Shown here: one piece after another, positions 1-3,181 of the stretch
Numbering within the stretch: the stretch's first letter is position 1
Layout: every line of letters begins with the position of its first letter
Assembly (NCBI GenBank): GCA_041595875.1
Contig: JBFHJN010000089.1
Location: 1-7,710, forward strand
DNA: 7,710 nt
Reading direction: 5' to 3'
DNA from: UBA2279 sp041595875
GTDB taxonomy: Bacteria; Actinomycetota; Coriobacteriia; Anaerosomatales; Anaerosomataceae
Made by a program: the position numbers and the translations under genes
The notes under the pieces: model-generated
Database searches by the model: none
Told to the model about the DNA's origin: nothing
What the model saw: only the letters and a program-made list of their open reading frames with translations

Positions 1-128
1 CGGGTGCTCTCGGGTCGTGCGTCGGCGGCGACGAGCTGGCCGGACATGCACGCCCGGTCGATCTTGTCGCGGGACACTCTCGCGACCTGTGCGGCCTCGG
101 CGGCGGTGTAGACGACGAGGCCGCTCAT
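1..128 (-). CDS. Excisionase-like small HTH DNA-binding protein (N-terminal part, runs off window)
   Basis: Only the first 42 complete codons lie in the window; the reading frame is still open at base 1. The visible protein begins MSGLVVYTAAEAAQVARVSR and continues with a DKIDRACMSGQLVA segment. This fits the winged-helix/HTH_17 pattern of phage excisionases and small MerR-like proteins (T.xEAA..., VSRxxI.RA..SGxL). The start is supported by GGAGGG ending 4-5 bases upstream and by an ATGA overlap with the stop of the preceding Cro-like gene, so the two are probably translationally coupled and share the promoter at 471-500. Position in the early operon, opposite the repressor and near the integrase, suggests a recombination directionality factor that favours excision (inference). 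It could equally be another early regulator; the missing C-terminus would help decide. Confidence 0.6.
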   Translation of the reverse strand, partial: MSGLVVYTAAEAAQVARVSRDKIDRACMSGQLVAADARPEST

Positions 129-433
129 GCCGCCCTCCCCGTCTTTGGCTGGGCGCCTTGCCCATCTGAACTGTGCGCCTTGTTCAGAAAAAGGTCGTCG
201 ATGCCGACCCCGAGAGTGAGTGCGATCCGTGCCGCCACGTCGGGAGTCACCGAGGTGACCTGCCCGCGAACCAGCCGGCCGACGTACGAGTGGGAGCTCC
301 AGCCGAGCGCCTGGGCCATCTCGCGCTGCGAGATCCCGTGGATCAGCATGAGCTTGGCGAGGCGCTTGCGGCCCTCCTTGGTGAACTGCATCCAAACCTC
401 CACTGGGGGTGTCACCTTGTCTGAGTTGAACAT
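125..433 (-). CDS. Cro-like XRE-family transcriptional regulator
   Basis: A 102-residue protein with one helix-turn-helix of the Cro/CI (XRE) type. The HTH spans about residues 33-57: GISQREMAQALGWSSHSYVG is helix 2, turn and recognition helix, followed by RLVRG. A conserved-looking tail (VTPDVAARIALTLGVGIDDLFL) follows, then a short polar C-terminus. The GWSSHSY-type recognition helix is common in small actinophage regulators. It is the first gene of the leftward early operon and is divergent from the larger repressor at 645, the classic arrangement of cro against the immunity repressor. I chose ATG 433 because AGGAGG lies 5 bases upstream and the promoter at 471-500 gives a short leader. 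An internal ATG at 391 also has GGAGG 5 bases upstream and would give an 88-residue protein beginning MQFTKEG. Which of the two divergent regulators maintains lysogeny is inference. Confidence 0.8.
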   Translation of the reverse strand: MFNSDKVTPPVEVWMQFTKEGRKRLAKLMLIHGISQREMAQALGWSSHSYVGRLVRGQVTSVTPDVAARIALTLGVGIDDLFLNKAHSSDGQGAQPKTGRAA

Positions 434-644
434 TACGCCCTCCTGTGCGTGGTGTCCAGCTTGTGTGTAGATCATCCATCCCAAGTGCCCACCGTGTCAA
501 GAGTTACGCGCTTGTCGTTCCGCTAGTCCGCGCTGGCTAGGCCCTCTGGACCTATTCAGCCCGCGCTCCCACGGTGCCCAACATCTGTGAAATGCTGGTG
601 TGCCTGAGGTGCCCGAACCATCTAGCCAGCAGGGAGGACACCGG
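434..644. promoter_or_regulatory. Divergent immunity control region with candidate operators
   Basis: This 211-bp gap separates the divergent Cro-like and repressor genes. GCTGGCTAG (532-540) is matched by its exact reverse complement CTAGCCAGC (622-630). GTGCCCA/G occurs three times (485-491, 574-580, 609-615). A shorter imperfect palindrome, CTAG-TCC to GG-CTAG, spans 523-540. These are candidate binding sites for the two HTH proteins; assignment is inference. The leftward promoter at 471-500 lies inside. I could not find a convincing -35/-10 pair for the rightward repressor gene. A GTG at 600 is in frame with the repressor but lacks a ribosome binding site. Confidence 0.45.
471..500 (-). 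promoter_or_regulatory. Sigma70-type promoter for the leftward early (cro/xis) operon
   Basis: Read on the minus strand, a perfect -35 hexamer TTGACA (500-495) is followed after 18 bases by GATGAT (476-471), which matches 4 of 6 positions of TATAAT. Transcription would start near 464, giving a leader of about 30 bases before the AGGAGG and ATG of the Cro-like gene. It is the best consensus-like promoter in the window. Confidence 0.6.
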
Positions 645-1196
645 ATGACGATGGATGGCATGGGTAAGGAGTTCGCCCTGGGGAGCTGGATGAACGCCCG
701 GAGGAGGGCCGAGGGGTGGTCCTATGCCGACGTTGCCAAGCGAGCTAGGAGCCACGGCCACAAGGTCTCAGCGTCGAACGTCGAGCGCACCGAGAAGGTG
801 CGGCCGGCGATGATGAAGCTGGAACAGGTCGAGTGGATCGTGGACGTGTTCGGGGCGCCGCCGCGCCACGTCGTGCAGATGTTCTTGCAGGATATGGGCT
901 ACGGGTCCGCCACGTCTGAACCGACGACGGTTGAGGACGCGGTTTCGGCCGACCCTAACCTGACCCTTCGCGACAAGGAGTTGCTAGGTGCGCTGCTGCG
1001 GGTCATGCGCGGCGCCGATCGAGGGGAGCAGTCATGGTCTGGTCAGCCATACCCAGAAGATCCCGAGGCGGCACAGCCGCCCGATGACGGCCCGACAGTC
1101 ACAGCACTTAGTGTTACTGCTGATCTGCCTGATGCAGACGTGCCGCAGTCACCGACAACGCCCAATCGGCGATCTCGTCAAGCTCGACCGGGCTGA
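645..1196 (+). CDS. XRE-family HTH repressor, probable immunity repressor
   Basis: A 183-residue protein. An N-terminal HTH region (about residues 10-65) contains LGSWMNARRRAEGWSYADVA followed by a VSASNVERTEK recognition-helix-like segment, and continues to VDVFGAPPRHVVQMFL. A second helical stretch near residues 100-122 (DPNLTLRDKELLGALLRVMRG) resembles the post-HTH region of other actinobacterial XRE regulators. The last roughly 60 residues are Pro/Asp/Thr-rich and look disordered, with weak G/C bias at third positions. ATG 645 is chosen because AGGGAGG lies 7 bases upstream. It diverges from the cro-like operon, so it is the best candidate for the lysogeny repressor, acting on operators in 434-644 (inference). 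No peptidase (LexA/CI S24) domain is visible, so RecA-stimulated self-cleavage is not expected. Its 3' end overlaps a convergent small gene. Confidence 0.75.
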   Translation: MTMDGMGKEFALGSWMNARRRAEGWSYADVAKRARSHGHKVSASNVERTEKVRPAMMKLEQVEWIVDVFGAPPRHVVQMFLQDMGYGSATSEPTTVEDAVSADPNLTLRDKELLGALLRVMRGADRGEQSWSGQPYPEDPEAAQPPDDGPTVTALSVTADLPDADVPQSPTTPNRRSRQARPG

Positions 1197-1341
1197 GTTC
1201 GGCCCGGATCATGAGCACTTCACGGCCGCCCGAGGTCGCCTCGGGCGAGAGCCACGCGCGGCGGTTCAGGCCCTCGATCATGACGGGCATCACCCCCGCA
1301 ATATCAAGCGCAGTGCGCGCCGACTCTGGCAGCCTGTACAC
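1114..1341 (-). CDS. Small protein of unknown function, convergent with the repressor
   Basis: I do not recognise this family. The frame encodes about 75 residues beginning (M)YRLPESARTALDIAGVMPVM and ending with an acidic/helical segment (AELSPVELDEIADWAL) and a Gln-rich tail. It looks coding because third positions are mostly G or C, whereas the overlapping repressor frame on the other strand (1114-1196) has low G/C at third positions. The frame stays open upstream to a GTG at 1407, but those extra 22 codons are poorly biased and contain the hairpin at 1354-1388. I prefer GTG 1341, which has a run of G residues 6-12 bases upstream. It lies downstream of int but past a strong terminator stem, so it probably has its own promoter, which I cannot identify. 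Its 3' end overlaps the 3' end of the repressor by 83 bp, allowing mutual antisense effects (inference). Confidence 0.5.
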   Translation of the reverse strand: MYRLPESARTALDIAGVMPVMIEGLNRRAWLSPEATSGGREVLMIRAELSPVELDEIADWALSVTAARLHQADQQ

Positions 1342-1353
1342 CGAGACCCCCCC

Positions 1354-1388
1354 GGAACCGCCAGGGGTAGGGGTGGCTGGCGGATTCC
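1354..1388. repeat. Inverted repeat / hairpin upstream of the small convergent gene
   Basis: GGAACCGCCAG (1354-1364) pairs with CTGGCGG-A-TTCC (1377-1388): 11 base pairs with one bulged A and a 12-base G-rich loop. On the minus strand it lies just before the preferred GTG at 1341. It could be an operator, a leader structure, or a terminator for the rightward repressor transcript; no T-run follows on either strand. Confidence 0.5.
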
Positions 1389-1407
1389 ACAGGGAAATGA
1401 ATAGCAC

Positions 1408-1442
1408 AGGCCCGGACAGCCCGCATGAGGCTGTCCGGGCCT
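1408..1442 (-). terminator. Strong hairpin terminator after int
   Basis: A perfect 14-bp stem pairs 1408-1421 (AGGCCCGGACAGCC) with 1429-1442 around the 7-base loop CGCATGA. It begins 28 bases beyond the int stop codon in the direction of int transcription. There is no long T-tract on either side, which is usual for terminators of high-G+C Actinobacteria. It may also stop rightward transcripts from the repressor. Confidence 0.75.
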
Positions 1443-1470
1443 TGGTGTGGGTACTGGTGTGTTACGCGGC

Positions 1471-2697
1471 CTATGGGAGCAGTTGCCCAATCAGGCCGCC
1501 GATGGCCTTCGCGGCGGCCTGATCGGAGTTCCGCAGGTAGTGCTCGCGGGTGACCCTCACCTGCGACTGTCCGAGGATCGCGGCGATCCGCCAGTCTGCG
1601 ACCCCCATGTCTGCGAGGAGGGTGGCGGCGCTCCCCCGCGCCCCGTGCAGCGGGACGTGCGGAACGTCGGCGCGGGCGAGCGCTTCCCTCCACGCCAGCC
1701 AGTCGGCCTTGCTGTCGCACGGGCCGCCCTGGGGGCCGGGGAACAGGTAGGCGTCGTCAGACTCGGCCCGCCATGCGTTGAAGATCGGCACCATCTGTTC
1801 GGGGATGGGGACGCGGCGGTGGCTGGCCCGGCTCTTGACGTCGGTGCGGGTGAGCTTGCCGTCGATCCGCTGCACCGCCTCCTCGACGATCAGGTACGCC
1901 TCCCCACGGTCGCCGTGGTAGTCCGTCCACCGCAGCCCCAGCGCCTCGCCCTGCCGCAGCCCGAGCCCGAGCGCGACGACGAGGCGGCACAACTCGCGGG
2001 TGGTGGTGGCGTGCCTCAGGACCGCTTTGGCCTCCTCCAGGCTCAGGATCTCGTGCGGGTTCTTCTCGGGGCTGGGCGCGTCGGTCACCTCGGCGGCGTT
2101 GTAGATGACCTTGCGTCTGGTGCGGGCCGCGGAGAGCGCCGAACGGAGCACCATGTGGGCCTGCCGGATGGTGGTCTCGGACAGTTGGCCGGCGCCGTGG
2201 GAGCCCTTGACGCGGGCCTTGTCCAGGCTGCGCATCCAGTCGTGCAGGGCCTCGACGTGATCGGGGGTCAGGTCTTGCAGCCGGACGTGCCCGAGTGCGG
2301 GCTTGAGGTAGAGCTCGACCTTCGAGCGGTAGCCCTTGATGGTGGTGGGGCGGACGGTGGCGGGGGCGATGCGGGTGAGCCAGTAGTCGAGCCAGTCGCC
2401 CACGGTCTGGGCGTCGGGGTTGACGCCGAGGGCCTGCTTCTCCTTGAGTGCTTCGACGGCGGCGAGGAGTTCGCGCTTGCTGGCTGCGGTGACGGTATGC
2501 CGGACCCGCTTGCCGCCGACGATGCCCTTATCTATGGCGTAGGCCCACGGCGCCTTGCAGGTCTTCTCATGGTCGGGTCTGCGGCGGACCACCTTGCCGG
2601 TGGGGGTGGTGGTCTCCTCGGCCGGTGGGCATCCCCAGCGCTCCGAGCATGCCCGGTAGCTGCTACCTTCGCCCCTGTGTCTGCGCTTGCGCGGCAT
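1471..2697 (-). CDS. int: Tyrosine recombinase, phage integrase
   Basis: A 408-residue integrase expected to catalyse attP x attB recombination, and excision with an Xis partner. The N-terminus (about 1-75) is basic (MPRKRRHRGEGSSYR) with a C17-x5-C23...H43-x3-C47 arrangement that may bind zinc; this part should contact the arm-type sites. A SAM-like core-binding domain covers about 95-205 and the catalytic domain about 215-400. Catalytic residues visible are R248 (GLGLRQGEALGLRW), K288 (DVKSRASHRRVP), H351 and R354 (PLHGARGSAATLL) and nucleophile Y387 (TREHYLR). The usual His/Trp before the nucleophile is Gln377 (ILGQSQV). Length is typical of actinophage integrases. ATG 2697 has GGGAGGT ending 4-5 bases upstream. 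The gene reads away from attP, and the arm-site pair at 2743-2765 lies 46 bp upstream of the start, overlapping a TATACA (minus strand 2746-2741) and a weak TTGGCT/GATTAC pair. Int binding could therefore repress its own gene (inference). Confidence 0.97.
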   Translation of the reverse strand: MPRKRRHRGEGSSYRACSERWGCPPAEETTTPTGKVVRRRPDHEKTCKAPWAYAIDKGIVGGKRVRHTVTAASKRELLAAVEALKEKQALGVNPDAQTVGDWLDYWLTRIAPATVRPTTIKGYRSKVELYLKPALGHVRLQDLTPDHVEALHDWMRSLDKARVKGSHGAGQLSETTIRQAHMVLRSALSAARTRRKVIYNAAEVTDAPSPEKNPHEILSLEEAKAVLRHATTTRELCRLVVALGLGLRQGEALGLRWTDYHGDRGEAYLIVEEAVQRIDGKLTRTDVKSRASHRRVPIPEQMVPIFNAWRAESDDAYLFPGPQGGPCDSKADWLAWREALARADVPHVPLHGARGSAATLLADMGVADWRIAAILGQSQVRVTREHYLRNSDQAAAKAIGGLIGQLLP

Positions 2698-2742
2698 GGT
2701 TACCTCCCGGATTCAGGGACGGGTAATCCCTTGGTGCTAGTG

Positions 2743-2765
2743 TATAGCCAATGTTCTAGCCTATG
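2743..2765 (+). repeat. Arm-type integrase sites, P arm (two tandem 11-mers)
   Basis: TATAGCCAATG (2743-2753) and TCTAGCCTATG (2755-2765) agree at 9 of 11 positions, start 12 bp apart and are separated by one T. They are the same orientation and consensus as the pair at 2887-2909 (T[C]TAGCCTA[A/T]G). They sit directly upstream of int and overlap its likely promoter. Confidence 0.7.
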
Positions 2766-2768
2766 CGG

Positions 2769-2789
2769 GGATACGCACGGGTATCCGTG
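2769..2789. repeat. Overlapping palindromes in the P arm
   Basis: GGATAC (2769-2774) and GTATCC (2781-2786) form a 6-bp inverted repeat around 6 bases. CACGG (2776-2780) and CCGTG (2785-2789) form a second, overlapping 5-bp inverted repeat around 4 bases. Placed between the P-arm repeats and the core, this could bind a directionality factor or a bending protein; no direct evidence. Confidence 0.35.
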
Positions 2790-2815
2790 GCTCTCTGGCT
2801 AGGGGTTTTGGTAGG

Positions 2816-2861
2816 GGGGCGGTAGCTCAGCCGGTCAGAGCGGGGGACTCATAATCCCCCG
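2816..2861 (+). other. attP core: 5' half of a tRNA-Met(CAT) gene, truncated
   Basis: The bases fit tRNA positions 1 to about 45: acceptor strand GGGGCGG (2816-2822), TA, D-stem GCTC/GAGC (2825-2828, 2838-2841), and anticodon stem GGGGA/TCCCC around loop CTCATAA (2848-2854), anticodon CAT at 2850-2852. Similarity stops after the anticodon stem. No T-arm or matching 3' acceptor strand (CCGCCCC) follows, so it cannot be a functional tRNA by itself. CGGGGGA (2841-2847) and TCCCCCG (2855-2861) are perfect 7-bp inverted arms around a 7-bp spacer, as expected for core-type Int sites flanking the overlap region. CAT could in principle also be tRNA-Ile2 or initiator, but the D-arm and anticodon arm look like elongator tRNA-Met. 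Confidence 0.75.
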
Positions 2862-2886
2862 CCCACACGCTCAGAACGGCCCTCTG

Positions 2887-2909
2887 TCTAGCCTAAGTTC
2901 GAGCCTAAC
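2887..2909 (+). repeat. Arm-type integrase sites, P' arm (two tandem 11-mers)
   Basis: TCTAGCCTAAG (2887-2897) and TCGAGCCTAAC (2899-2909) are direct repeats agreeing at 9 of 11 positions, starting 12 bp apart with one T between. They repeat the P-arm motif in the same orientation on the other side of the core. The TTCGAGCC inside mimics a tRNA T-loop but has no stem to go with it. Confidence 0.7.
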
Positions 2910-2925
2910 GAGAAGGGATGCAGGA

Positions 2926-3117
2926 ATGAACCACACCAAGCGGCTGGCCCTCACCGGCCTTGCCCTGCTGCTGGCCCGGCATCTGGCCCTGTGGCTGGCT
3001 CCGCTGCTGCCCGGCATGGGTCTGCGCGAGCTCGCGCCGACGCTGGCCCTCGCCGGGGTCGGGGCGGGGGTGTCCGGGCTGGTGCTGCTGCTTGCGGCCC
3101 TCGCCCGGCGCGCCTAG
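2926..3117 (+). CDS. Small two-helix membrane protein of unknown function
   Basis: A 63-residue protein: a short basic N-terminus (MNHTKR), a hydrophobic segment (about residues 7-29, LALTGLALLLARHLALWLAP), a polar turn around GMGLREL, a second hydrophobic segment (about 38-60, rich in Leu, Ala, Val, Gly) and ARRA at the end. Two membrane helices with both ends inside fit the charge pattern. Nearly every codon ends in G or C, which strongly supports coding. GAAGGG lies about 9 bases before ATG 2926. It is the only plus-strand gene right of attP and converges on the tail operon across a terminator. Size would allow a holin or an exclusion protein, but no family is recognised and no endolysin lies beside it. 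In a lysogen it would lie next to the host tRNA junction, so lysogenic expression is plausible (inference). Confidence 0.7.
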   Translation: MNHTKRLALTGLALLLARHLALWLAPLLPGMGLRELAPTLALAGVGAGVSGLVLLLAALARRA

Positions 3118-3131
3118 CCCGGACGCACGAA

Positions 3132-3161
3132 AGCGCCCCCCGGCCGAAGCCGAGGGGCGCT
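3132..3161 (-). terminator. Terminator of the tail operon (probably bidirectional)
   Basis: AGCGCCCC (3132-3139) pairs with GGGGCGCT (3154-3161). After one C/A mismatch the stem continues with CGGC (3141-3144) and GCCG (3149-3152), closed by the tetraloop CGAA. On the minus strand it begins 20 bases after the stop of the tail-fibre gene and is followed by TTTCGT. It also follows the plus-strand membrane-protein gene by 14 bases, so it probably serves both converging units. Confidence 0.8.
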
Positions 3162-3181
3162 AGGTGCTGGGGCGGGGTGGG

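Larger units (their letters stand above)
2743..2909. other. attP: Phage attachment site (attP): arm pairs plus tRNA-Met-derived core
   Basis: The region from the int promoter to the small membrane-protein gene has the architecture of a lambda/L5-type attP. A pair of tandem 11-bp repeats lies on the int side (2743-2765), another pair of the same sequence on the far side (2887-2909), and between them a core matching the 5' half of a tRNA-Met gene (2816-2861). Paired direct arm sites flanking a tRNA core are established for mycobacteriophage L5 Int; the assignment here is inferred from layout. Finding both arm pairs together means this is not an attL or attR half-site, so the molecule is probably free phage DNA or a circular form. 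An extra palindromic patch lies at 2769-2789. Confidence 0.75.

Noticed and set aside
512..541. Rightward promoter for the repressor (TTGTCG ... GGCTAG/TAGGCC)
   Set aside because: No spacer between 16 and 19 bases gives an acceptable -10 hexamer, so I did not annotate it.
1447..2802. Long plus-strand open frame antisense to int (451 codons)
   Set aside because: It is the shadow of the integrase gene in high-G+C DNA. The translation is low-complexity Gly/Val/Asp/Leu/Arg, while the other strand has unmistakable recombinase motifs.
540..2886. Shared 9-mer GGCCCTCTG at 540-548 and 2878-2886
   Set aside because: Many 9-base matches are expected by chance in a window of this size and composition.
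2743..2909. attL or attR of an integrated prophage
   Set aside because: Both arm pairs with the same consensus flank the core and phage-type genes continue on both sides, which fits attP.
2816..2915. A complete tRNA-Met gene, with TTCGAGCC (2898-2905) as T-loop
   Set aside because: The T-stem does not pair, there is no 3' acceptor strand matching GGGGCGG, and about 36 bases separate the anticodon stem from this motif. TTCGAGCC belongs to an arm-site repeat.
2926..3117. Calling the 63-residue membrane protein a holin
   Set aside because: It has two hydrophobic segments, but it is on the opposite strand to the late genes, has no endolysin neighbour and no recognised holin signature.
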